DNA of 64,000 nt from JAMXLO01 sp963794185 (GTDB lineage Bacteria; Pseudomonadota; Alphaproteobacteria; Acetobacterales; Acetobacteraceae): assembly GCA_963794185.1 (NCBI GenBank), contig CAWCDM010000137.1, forward strand, positions 7,659-71,658. The letters run 5' to 3'. The notes under the pieces are model-generated. The model did not search any database, was not told the DNA's origin, and saw nothing but the letters and a program-made list of their open reading frames with translations. This document shows, one piece after another, positions 47,464-54,728 of the stretch; the first letter of the stretch is position 1, and every line of letters starts with the position of its first letter. The position numbers and the translations under genes were made by a program.

Positions 47464-47835
47464 ATGGCTATGAGCGGAATGGGCGGCAGGATCAAAGACA
47501 GGCGTCAGGAACTTCATATAAACAGATCAGAATTGGCCCGACGCCTAAGTGTAACACCACCGGCAGTATATAATTGGGAAGAACATGGTACAGTTCCCCG
47601 TGGAGACATGATTACAACACTTGCCAAGGCACTGAAAACGACCGAGGATTTTCTTCTCACAGGCAAGCCTCCCGTCCAGAGTGATACCCCTATACGATCA
47701 GTCATGCCCAGCCAACCGGGAACCTTTGATGACCTAACCAGGATGATCAAACAAGTTGGTAAGTCGGCCCGGTCACAGATTGCGGAGAAATTGCGAAAGC
47801 GCCCGAGAGCCAAGTTAAACTCATCATTCACATAG
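47464..47835 (+). CDS. XRE/Cro-family transcriptional regulator
   Basis: ATG 47464 gives 123 residues. GGRIKDRRQELHINRSELAR, RLSVTPPAVYNWEEHGTVP and ITTLAKALKTTEDFLLTG form a lambda-repressor-type HTH (about 7-65); the tail is basic and unconserved. Base composition is markedly lower in G+C than the neighbours, a sign of recent acquisition. The islet also contains the small gene at 48011, whose promoter carries a short palindrome that this regulator might bind. ATG 47470 is an alternative start. Confidence 0.8.
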   Translation: MAMSGMGGRIKDRRQELHINRSELARRLSVTPPAVYNWEEHGTVPRGDMITTLAKALKTTEDFLLTGKPPVQSDTPIRSVMPSQPGTFDDLTRMIKQVGKSARSQIAEKLRKRPRAKLNSSFT

Positions 47836-47949
47836 GCGCCTGGAAGTTTGAAATCCCCGGTGGGTGATGTCCTCAGACTTCACCCTCCGCGCTCGGATTC
47901 GTGCGGCTTATGACAGCCAAAAATATCTTTCGGGATCTCCAGATAACTA

Positions 47950-47978
47950 TTGACTTATTAAGCATGATTTGTTATCAT
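47950..47978 (+). promoter_or_regulatory. Sigma-70-type promoter with overlapping palindrome
   Basis: TTGACT (47950-47955), a 17-base spacer and TATCAT (47973-47978) form a good housekeeping promoter 33 bases before the ATG at 48011. The -10 region overlaps ATGAT-TTGTT-ATCAT, an inverted repeat that could be the operator of the adjacent XRE regulator. The regulatory link is inference. Confidence 0.5.
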
Positions 47979-48010
47979 ATGCCGTTATCCACAAAATATG
48001 AAGAAAAACC

Positions 48011-48218
48011 ATGAAAGTACTAATCAAAGAGTTCAACGTAGACATGGAGGTGCGAAATAATGGCATCGAGCTCGAAGATCAGATCACCTGATGGGGAAGA
48101 ACACCTTGGCGACCTCGTTCTGACAAAGACGAAGCTCGAATGGTGTAAAGGCAGGAAGCGACCCGGGAACGGGATCCCGGTTACCTGGGACGAGTTTATT
48201 GAGCGGATGGAGGGGTAA
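48011..48218 (+). pseudogene. Small conserved hypothetical protein next to XRE regulator, one frameshift
   Basis: The first frame, MKVLIKEFNVDMEVRNNGIE, stops at 48089-48091. Homology-like continuity resumes from about 48078 in the next frame as IRSPDGEEHLGDLVLTKTK, LEWCKGRKRPGNG and VTWDEFIERMEG, ending TAA 48216-48218. Together they form one 69-residue protein: an N-terminal beta segment followed by a Trp-rich end. I recall small proteins of this kind beside XRE regulators in phage or integrative elements, but no function is known. It may be intact if the one-base shift near 48075 is a sequencing error. Confidence 0.6.
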
Positions 48219-48226
48219 ATTAATCC

Positions 48227-48373
48227 TCAGGTCGCGACACCGACTAAGGGCTGGTCGATCTCGTCCTCGGTCAGCCCCATCTCGTAGTAGTAGCTGCGAT
48301 GCGGTGCGCGCCCGTGTCCCACCGTCACGTGGCGGGATGGCAGACCGATCTTCTCCCAACGCTTGCTCGGCAT
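48227..48373 (-). pseudogene. Truncated second ilvD (first 48 codons)
   Basis: From ATG 48373 the minus strand reads MPSKRWEKIGLPSRHVTVG, GRAPHRSYYYEMGLTEDE and IDQPLVGVAT, then a stop. It matches the start of the full-length ilvD at 47284 closely, and the match extends upstream of the start (the common GGTGTGTCCTTTCGTGGCC). Homology stops sharply at about 48230, where the low-G+C islet begins. So the islet borders, and probably replaced, the rest of a tandem ilvD paralogue. Confidence 0.85.
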
Positions 48374-48515
48374 CGGTGTGTCCTTTCGTGGCCCCGAGGA
48401 GTGATTGTAGCGAAGGCGGTTATAGCGCCGGCGGGGCGGAGGCCAAGACGCGGCGCGTTTCTTGATCGCGCCGTGTCGCATTAGGCTGCCTCCGTCCAGA
48501 CAGGGGAGGCAGAAT

Positions 48516-49025
48516 ATGACGCTCGAAGTTCGGCGCATCGTTACCGGCCATGACGCGAACGGCAAGGCCATTGTCCACACCGACGAACGCCTGGCCGCCG
48601 TCACGCGGGCGGGACGCACGGGTATCGCCGGCTGCGAGATCTGGTCCACCGATCGGATGCCGGTGGACAATTCGGACGCCGCCGAGATCGCGCAGCGCCA
48701 GGGCTTCGTCAGGCGCTACAACTATGTCGGCTCGGGTCAGGGTACCGTCGTGCGCATCACCGAGTTCGCCCCCGGCGCGCCGAAGTTCATGCACCGTACC
48801 GAGACGGCCGACTACGCCATCCTGCTGTCAGGCGAATGCGACCTGGAACTCGATGACGGCGTCACGGTGCATATGACGCAAGGCGATGTCGTCGTGGAGC
48901 GGGGCACGATGCACGCCTGGGTCAACAACGGAACGCAGCCGTGCGTCTTTGCCTTCATCCTGATCGATGCCGACCCGGTCAGCGCAGGTGGGCAAAGCCT
49001 GGGGACGCACTACCCTGCGCGCTGA
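48516..49025 (+). CDS. Cupin-domain protein
   Basis: ATG 48516 follows CAGGGGAGGCAGAAT. The 169-residue protein ends in a single cupin (about 85-155): FMHRTETADYAILLSGECDL, VHMTQGDVVVERGTMHAWVN, FAFILID. The His/Glu pattern fits metal binding. The first 80 residues (RIVTGHDANGKAIVHTDERL) are typical of a cupin subfamily found beside aromatic and alkane catabolic genes; its reaction is not known. It is divergent from the truncated ilvD. Confidence 0.85.
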   Translation: MTLEVRRIVTGHDANGKAIVHTDERLAAVTRAGRTGIAGCEIWSTDRMPVDNSDAAEIAQRQGFVRRYNYVGSGQGTVVRITEFAPGAPKFMHRTETADYAILLSGECDLELDDGVTVHMTQGDVVVERGTMHAWVNNGTQPCVFAFILIDADPVSAGGQSLGTHYPAR

Positions 49026-49072
49026 CCGCGGACGAATTGTCGGTGCGGCGGTGGCCGGACCACGCCGCTCGC

Positions 49073-49108
49073 TTCTCGTCATCGCCGCGAAAGCGGGGAT
49101 GACGAGAA
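49073..49108. repeat. Dispersed palindrome family 1, short copy; likely bidirectional terminator
   Basis: A 36-base hairpin with arms TTCTCGTCATC and GATGACGAGAA and inner CGC-GAAA-GCG. It lies between the convergent cupin and GST genes and is followed by A/T bases, so it could end transcription from both sides. Confidence 0.65.
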
Positions 49109-49284
49109 AATGCGCGCTCCTACAAAACATGAGCCGATAAATTCGTGGCCCGGCCTACGCTCGCATCGCCAACACCTGTTTGCCGGCGGGACGGTCCCAG
49201 CAGCGGTGCAGCCACTCATGTACATGCGGCCACTTGGCAATGTCGAACGTCAGCGCGCGGACCATCGCCGCCGCCACGTTCAAA

Positions 49285-49634
49285 TCCGCCACGGTGAACT
49301 CGCGGCCGGCAAGCCACTGCGATTGCTTCAACGCAATCTCCAGCACATCGAGTGCCGGCGCGATATCGTCCCACGCGGCCTTGGCGGCGGCAGGATCGCG
49401 CTGCGCCTCGGGCAGCACGAACGCGTTGTTGGCATAGGTGGTCAACTGGCGGTCCAGCCGATCGGTCTCCCAGAAGCTCCACTGCAAGGCGCGGGCCTCG
49501 TTCTTCGCATCGGCCGGATAGAGTTTCCCATGTTTCTTCGCGAGGTAGAGGTTGATCGCCATCGATTTCGACAGGACGAATTCGTCATCGTCGATCGTCG
49601 GCACGCGCCCGTTGGGGTTCAGTGAGGACGTTAG
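49285..49634. repeat. 350-bp tandem duplication in GST gene, copy A
   Basis: Begins TCCGCCACGGTGAACTCG and ends GTTGGGGTTCAGTG-like sequence. Homology to copy B (49635-49984) is continuous except for the last ten bases and scattered substitutions. Confidence 0.8.
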
Positions 49635-49984
49635 TCCGCCACGGTGAACTCGTTGCCGGCCAGCCATCGCGACTGCTTCAATGCAATCTCCAGCACGTCC
49701 AGCGCCGGCGCGATCTCGTCCCATGCGGCCTTGGCGGCGGCAGGATCGCGTTGCGCCTCCGGCAGCACGAAGGCGTTGTTGGCATAGGTGGTCAACTGGC
49801 GGTCCAGCCGATCGGTCTCCCAGAAGCTCCACTGCAAGGCGCGGGCTTCGTTCTTCGCATCGGCCGGATAGAGTTTTCCATGTTTCTTCGCGAGCTAGAG
49901 GTTGATCGCCATCAATTCCGACAGCACGAAACCGTCATCGTCGATCGTCGGCACGCGCCCGTTGGGGTTCAGTGCCAGATACTC
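49635..49984. repeat. 350-bp tandem duplication in GST gene, copy B
   Basis: Direct repeat of 49285-49634. This copy contains the in-frame stop (plus-strand CTA in GCGAGCTAGAGG, where copy A has GCGAGGTAGAGG). Confidence 0.8.
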
Positions 49985-50190
49985 CGGCGTGCGGGTCGCA
50001 GGCGAGCGCGGGGCATAGTCGGAATGTTCGTATTCGAGGCCGAGTTCCCCGGCCATCCAGAGCGTGCGGGTCGCACGCGACCGGGCCGAACCGTAGATAC
50101 GGAGCATGGTGTTGCCTCCTGGCGCTGGTTTGTGCCGACAGTGTGCTATGAAGCGGCTGGCTGCGGAAGACACCAGAGGAGAGCGCCGAC

Positions 50191-51225
50191 ATGACCGAGG
50201 CAAGACCGGTTCTGGCCGTGACGATGGGTGACCCCGCCGGCATCGGGCCGGAGATCGCGGTGCGCGCGCTGCTGTCGCCGGAAGTGCGCGAGGTATCCCG
50301 CAGCTTCCTGATCGGCGACGCGCGTGTGTTCGAGCGGGCGCTGACGGTGTGCGGCCTGTCGGCGTCGCTGAACCGCATCGCGGGGCCGGAGGACATCGCC
50401 GACCGCGCCGGCGTGATCGACGTGGTGCACCAGCAGACCGTCGATCCTGATGTGCTGCAGATGGGCAAGGTGCAGGCTCTGGGCGGCGAGGCGGCCTATG
50501 CCGCGATCCGTACCTCGATCGAGCTGGCGATGGCTGGGCGTGTCGCTGGCGTGGCGACCACGCCGATCAACAAGGAATCGCTGAAGGCGGCGAAGATCCC
50601 GTTCATCGGCCACACTGAGATGTTCGCCGACCAGACCGATGCGCGCGAAGAGATGACGATGTTTACCATCAGCGGGCTGAAGATCTTCTTCCTGACCCGT
50701 CATCTGTCGCTGGTTGAGGCATGCCGGCAGATCACCCGTGATCGCACGCTGAAGGGCATCGAGAACAGCGTGAAGGCGCTGCACCAGCTCGGCATCGATG
50801 CGCCGCACCTGGCAGTGGCGGCGCTCAATCCGCATGGCGGCGAGGACGGGCTGTTCGGGCGCGAGGAGATCGAGGCGATCAAGCCGGCGATCGAGGCCGC
50901 GCGGGCGCGGGGGATGCGGGTGAGCGGGCCAGTGCCGGCGGATTCCGTGTTCCACATGGCACGCATCGGCCGCTACGACGCGGTGCTGTCGCTGTATCAC
51001 GACCAGGGCCACATCGCGGCGAAGATGATGGATTTCGAGAAGACGGTGAGCGTGACACTGGGTTTGCCGATCCTGCGCACCAGCGTCGATCACGGCACTG
51101 CGTTCGACATCGCCGGCACCGGGAAGGCGAGCGCGGTGAGCATGATCGAGGCGATCAAGGTCGCCGCGGAATACGCGGTGCGCGGCGTGCGGTTGGGAGA
51201 ACCCGTGGCGGCGGCTGCAGAGTAA
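50191..51225 (+). CDS. pdxA: PdxA-family 4-phosphate dehydrogenase
   Basis: The 344-residue protein has the family motifs MGDPAGIGPEI, GVATTPINKESL, FIGHTEMFADQT (metal His), NPHGGEDGLFG, SLYHDQGHIAAKM (second metal His) and RTSVDHGTAFDIAGTG. PdxA oxidises 4-phosphohydroxy-threonine in vitamin B6 synthesis; PdxA2 relatives act on D-threonate/D-erythronate 4-phosphate in catabolism. The setting among catabolic genes, without pdxJ or ksgA, favours the second role, but this cannot be decided here. Confidence 0.88.
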   Translation: MTEARPVLAVTMGDPAGIGPEIAVRALLSPEVREVSRSFLIGDARVFERALTVCGLSASLNRIAGPEDIADRAGVIDVVHQQTVDPDVLQMGKVQALGGEAAYAAIRTSIELAMAGRVAGVATTPINKESLKAAKIPFIGHTEMFADQTDAREEMTMFTISGLKIFFLTRHLSLVEACRQITRDRTLKGIENSVKALHQLGIDAPHLAVAALNPHGGEDGLFGREEIEAIKPAIEAARARGMRVSGPVPADSVFHMARIGRYDAVLSLYHDQGHIAAKMMDFEKTVSVTLGLPILRTSVDHGTAFDIAGTGKASAVSMIEAIKVAAEYAVRGVRLGEPVAAAAE

Positions 51226-51245
51226 ACTGACGGAGTAGACTGTGG

Positions 51246-51363
51246 GTACACCTCTCCCGCTGCGCGGGAGAGGTCGGCGCAACGCGCCGGGAGAGGGTGC
51301 CACATCGCCCTCACCCGCGTCGCTGTGCTCCGCGACGTCTCCCGCGCAGCGGGAGAGGTGTAC
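51246..51363. repeat. Dispersed palindrome family 3, perfect 26-bp arms
   Basis: Arms at 51246-51271 (starting GTACACCTCTCCCGCTGC) and 51338-51363 are perfect inverted repeats. It fills the gap between the convergent pdxA and ThDP-enzyme genes. Confidence 0.85.
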
Positions 51364-51364
51364 T

Positions 51365-53014
51365 TCAAGCGCCGCGCCGCACCAGCGGCGCCGGAATGCT
51401 CTCGATCATCACGTTGATGCATGCCGGCTTACCCGACGCGAGCGAGCGCTCGATCGCACCGGGCAGCTCGTCGGCGTTCTGCACCAGCTCGCCATACCCG
51501 CCCAGTGCGGCCACCACAAGGTCATATCGCGTCGGCAGAAGTTCGCAGCCGAAGGTGCGGTTCGGGCCGTAGTCGCGAACCTGGAGATTGTATTCGGCAT
51601 TCCACCGCGCATCGGTGCCGACCACCGCGACGAACGGCAGGTCGCAGCGCACCGCGGTCTCGAATTCCGCCATGTGGAAGCCGAACGTGCCGTCGCCCAG
51701 CACGACGAACACCGGCGCCACCCGTTCGATCACGCATGCCGCCCCGGCCATCGGCAGCGAGGATCCGATCGAGCCGCAAACGCCGTTGATCAGCCGCCGA
51801 GGAACCACAGGCAGCACGCTCTGTCCCCATTGGGCGAACTCGCCGCCGTCGCAGATCAGCACCGTGTCGGGGTCCTTTTCGACATAAGGCCTGAGGGCTC
51901 GGAACACCTCGATCGGATGCAGCTTGCCCGGCGTCCGCGAGGCGAGCGTCGCCCAGGCGGCCGGCCGGTCGCTGAAATGCGCGCGCACGTCCGTCAGCCA
52001 GCCGGGACTCGACAGTCGCTTCCCAGCCGCGCGCCGGATCAGCGTCTCGCCGGCCGGGCTTGTGTCGGCGACGCAGGCGAACGCCACGCGCTCGCCCTGT
52101 TCGCGGATCGCCCGATCGACCAGTGCGGCCTCGGGGTCGATGACGATCCAGCGGCAGGCGGCATCGATCGCCGGCGGTTCGCCGAACTTCAGCGTGAAGT
52201 CGAGCGCCTTGCCGAGCAGGACGATCAGATCCGCGCGGCGGATCGCTTCGGCGAAGGCGCCGAGCGTCGCGTCGTTGAAGCCGCGCGGGCTTTCCATGAT
52301 GGCGGTCGGGATGTGCGTCGCGGCCTCAATGCGCGCGAGCAGATCGCGGCCGGCCCGGTTTGCGAGCAGAGGGCCGGTAAGCAGGAAGGGCCGTTGCGCC
52401 GAGGCGATGATGCCGAGAATGGCATCGGCCGCGGGTTCGCTGAGATCGACGGGTGCGGCGGTGAACGCGCCCTGCTGCGGCCACGCGACCGCATCGGCCG
52501 GCACGGTCGCATCGAGCAGATCGGATGGCAGACTGAGATGCACCGGGCCGGGCCGGCCGGACCGTGCAATCCTGATGGCCTTGGCCACCTCGACGCCGAG
52601 CGTCGCGGTTGCCGCCGCGGTCCACGACGCCTTCGCAACCGGCGCTGCCATCTCGGCCTGGCGCAGCTCCTGAAAACCGCCGCGGCCGAGCTGGTTGGTT
52701 TCGGTGTGACCCGACAGCAGCACCAGCGGCAACTCCTGCCCGAGCGCAGTCATCAGCGCGGCCGCGGCATTCGCGTGGCCAGGACCGCCGGTCACCATGG
52801 CGAGCCCCGGCTCGCCGGTGAGCCGGCCCCAGGCATCGGCCATGTGCACCGCCGCCGCCTCGTGGCGCGTGTGAACAAGCGTATGCCCGGTATCAATCGC
52901 CGCGTCGAACAGCGACATGATGTGGTTGCCGGACAAAGTGAAGATCGTGGTGTGCCCGCCACGTTCCAGCGTGCGCATCACGATGTCGGCGCCGCGGAGC
53001 TGGGTGCTGGTCAT
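51365..53014 (-). CDS. Thiamine-diphosphate-dependent acetolactate synthase-like enzyme
   Basis: ATG 53014 (MTSTQLRGADIVMRTLERGG) gives 549 residues; the open frame extends further upstream but has no RBS or family sequence there. HTTIFTLSGNHIMSLFDA and HEAAAVHMADAWGRLTG (ThDP-activating Glu) mark the N-terminal domain, GRPGPVHLSLPSD the middle entry, and VVLGDGTFGFHMAEFETA with N in DARWN the ThDP/Mg site. The family includes acetolactate synthases, oxalyl-CoA decarboxylases and 2-hydroxyacyl lyases. It is divergent from the shikimate-dehydrogenase-like gene. Confidence 0.9.
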   Translation of the reverse strand: MTSTQLRGADIVMRTLERGGHTTIFTLSGNHIMSLFDAAIDTGHTLVHTRHEAAAVHMADAWGRLTGEPGLAMVTGGPGHANAAAALMTALGQELPLVLLSGHTETNQLGRGGFQELRQAEMAAPVAKASWTAAATATLGVEVAKAIRIARSGRPGPVHLSLPSDLLDATVPADAVAWPQQGAFTAAPVDLSEPAADAILGIIASAQRPFLLTGPLLANRAGRDLLARIEAATHIPTAIMESPRGFNDATLGAFAEAIRRADLIVLLGKALDFTLKFGEPPAIDAACRWIVIDPEAALVDRAIREQGERVAFACVADTSPAGETLIRRAAGKRLSSPGWLTDVRAHFSDRPAAWATLASRTPGKLHPIEVFRALRPYVEKDPDTVLICDGGEFAQWGQSVLPVVPRRLINGVCGSIGSSLPMAGAACVIERVAPVFVVLGDGTFGFHMAEFETAVRCDLPFVAVVGTDARWNAEYNLQVRDYGPNRTFGCELLPTRYDLVVAALGGYGELVQNADELPGAIERSLASGKPACINVMIESIPAPLVRRGA

Positions 53015-53239
53015 GGATGTCGGTGCTTCCCTGCGGTTCTCGCTCGGCATGGCCACGATTGTGCGCGGCGACGACGCCCGGCTCAACCTTCGGCCAGCGA
53101 TCCGGGCAGGATCGACCGTCGCGAATGGCCGAGGCATTCCCAAAGCGCCGGTCATGGTGTGACATGGTCGAATCGTCGGGCCCGTGAAGCCCGTCGTCAT
53201 CGCCGCTGCCATCACCGGCCCGGCACAGGGGGTGCATCC

Positions 53240-54073
53240 ATGATCACCGGCAGGACCAGGGTAATCGCCCATCTCGGGTACCCGACCGAGGCATTCAAGG
53301 CGCCAATGATCTACAATCCCTGGTTCGAGATGAAGGGCATCGAGGCCGCCGTCGTGCCCATCGGCGTCGTCGCGAAGGACTACCCGGAGCTGCTCAAATC
53401 GCTGTTCCACGCAACGAACGTGCACGGCGCGCTTGTCACGATGCCGCACAAGGTGACGACGACGCAGCTCGTGGATGAGCTGACCACGACAGCGAAGATC
53501 GCCGGCGCCTGCAATGCGGTGCTGCGTCGCGCCGATGGATCGCTGCTCGGCGACATGTTCGATGGCGCAGGCTTCGTCCGCGGCGTGGAGCGCAAGGGAC
53601 AACGGATCGCCGGCGCGAGCGGGCTGGTGATCGGTTGCGGCGGTGTCGGCTCGGCCATCGCGGCGTCGCTCGCGGCAGCCGGGCTCGCCGCGATCGGCCT
53701 GTTCGATGCGTCCGCTGCCTCCGCTGAAGCGCTCGGGGATCGGCTGCGGTTACACTACCCCGCGTTGAAAATAACGACCGGCTCGAACGATCCGACCGGC
53801 TATGATGTCGTTGTCAACGCGACGCCGCTCGGCATGAAGGACGGCGACCCGCTACCCGTCGACGTCGCGAAGATCGCCCCGGGCACATTCGTCGGCGAGG
53901 TCGTCATGAAGGAAGAGTTCACCCCGCTGCTTCGCGCGGCGATGGCGAAGGGCTGCACCGTCCAGGTCGGCACCGACATGCTGTTCGAGATGATCCCGGC
54001 CTACCTGGAATTCTTCGGTTTCGGCACCAGCACGCCTGACGAACTGCGCAGTGTGGCGACGCTAAAGTACTAG
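53240..54073 (+). CDS. Shikimate/quinate dehydrogenase-like protein
   Basis: ATG 53240 gives 277 residues. LVTMPHKVTTTQLVDEL holds the catalytic Lys, GACNAVLRRADG and GDMFDGAGFVRG are substrate-site motifs, GCGGVGSAIAASLAAAG binds NAD(P), and VVNATPLGMKDGD closes the fold. It differs from housekeeping AroE (no SxNPxxHN start; AHLGYPTEAFKAP instead), so it is more likely a catabolic paralogue. Its last 11 codons plus about 36 following bases are repeated at 57136-57214. Confidence 0.88.
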   Translation: MITGRTRVIAHLGYPTEAFKAPMIYNPWFEMKGIEAAVVPIGVVAKDYPELLKSLFHATNVHGALVTMPHKVTTTQLVDELTTTAKIAGACNAVLRRADGSLLGDMFDGAGFVRGVERKGQRIAGASGLVIGCGGVGSAIAASLAAAGLAAIGLFDASAASAEALGDRLRLHYPALKITTGSNDPTGYDVVVNATPLGMKDGDPLPVDVAKIAPGTFVGEVVMKEEFTPLLRAAMAKGCTVQVGTDMLFEMIPAYLEFFGFGTSTPDELRSVATLKY

Positions 54074-54109
54074 CTTTGTGCGGCGTCCTTCGCTTTCAAG
54101 CCAGTCGCA
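54031..54109 (+). repeat. Direct repeat of aroE-like 3' end, copy 1
   Basis: Contains the true aroE-like ending ELRSVATLKY and the end of a LysR-type frame on the other strand (minus: FCDWLESEGRR). It matches 57136-57214 with 8 differences in 79 bases. The two copies bracket the accessory island. Confidence 0.8.
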
Positions 54110-54110
54110 G

Positions 54111-54300
54111 AAGAGTGCGCTCGCTTGGCGTATGCTGTCCGATAATGTTGCCATTCCTGTCCCGCCCTTTCCACCGGAAAACCACTTAAATCCCGTTCGC
54201 GTCCTGCCCGCGGTAAATCGCCGCATGCCCCGAGTAACGCCCGTTCGCGTCGAACGTGGCGATCGCGGTCCCTGGGCGGATTGTCGTGGCTGGGGTCAAG
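54111..54300 (-). pseudogene. Remnant of a second BPSL0067-family gene (C-terminal part)
   Basis: The minus strand reads IRPGTAIATFDANGRYSGHA and AIYRGQDANGI, then TAA at 54187-54189. It matches the C-terminal core of the BPSL0067 gene at 54715-55574, and 54111-54140 also matches the sequence near 54780 (GAGTGCGCTCGCTTGGCG). The N-terminal half with the Cys motif is missing. It lies just downstream of the STY0301-type gene. Confidence 0.75.
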
Positions 54301-54384
54301 CCATAGAAGGGGCAGGATAGCACGGGTCCAGGCACGGACCGTGAACGCTGCTCGAGTTGGGAGGATAACGGACTGGCCGCCTGA

Positions 54385-54728
54385 TCAATGGCACGCGACT
54401 TTCGGATAGTGCCGGAACTCGCAGACCTGGATGGAACGCGGCAATATGACGGTGACCATTTCTTTTGAGTAGCGATAGGTACAGCCCAGCGTCGAAGCGG
54501 GGAATCGATCCCACAATTCTTTCGGCGTCTGCGGAACGACAAAACGTCCGTCCTCCGGCATCACAAAGTCCTTTTCCGACGGTGGGCCGACGAACAATTC
54601 TACTGTTTTTAGAGGTTGCCGTTGTGTGTCGGTGGACAGGCAATCTCGGCGGTTGCGGTTCGCGCCAGAATAGCTGCAATCGGCCATACGACGACAAGAC
54701 ATGTTGCGCGTACCCTACTCGAGAACAT
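54385..54728 (-). pseudogene. STY0301-family small exported protein, one frameshift (possible immunity protein)
   Basis: ATG 54728 overlaps the end of the BPSL0067 gene (stop 54715-54717). The leader MFSSRVRATCLVVVWPIAA, AILARTATAEIACPP is a signal peptide with cleavage before the first Cys region. After PPTHNGNL the frame stops; homology resumes one base off near 54620 as KTVELFVGPPSEKDFVMPED, LGCTYRYSKEMVTV and QVCEFRHYPKVACH, stop at 54385. FxGPPxExxxLMPD and the C-Y-Y...C pattern are those of STY0301-type periplasmic proteins. The overlap with an amidase-like gene suggests an effector/immunity pair; this is inference. Confidence 0.65.

Larger units (their letters stand above)
49155..50106 (-). 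pseudogene. Glutathione S-transferase disrupted by 350-bp tandem duplication
   Basis: From ATG 50106 the minus strand reads LRIYGSARSRATRTLWMAG, LEYEHSDYAPRS and ALNPNGRVPTIDDDGFVLSE, then meets an in-frame TAG after MAINL. The same segment from LNPNGRVPTIDDD to LAGREFTVAD is present a second time (49285-49634), there without the stop, and runs to the C-terminus WPHVHEWLHRCWDRPAGKQ. Removing one 350-bp unit would restore a normal GST of about 205 residues. The unit is not a multiple of three, so the duplication kills the gene. The two copies differ at several codons, so the event is not recent. Confidence 0.8.

Noticed and set aside
50191..51225. PdxA as proof of vitamin B6 synthesis at this locus
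   Set aside because: No other B6 gene is present and the neighbours are catabolic; the sequence alone does not separate PdxA from PdxA2.
51365..53602. Upstream extension of the ThDP enzyme to 745 residues
   Set aside because: Homology starts at MTSTQLRGAD (53014); the extension overlaps the divergent aroE-like gene and has no family sequence.
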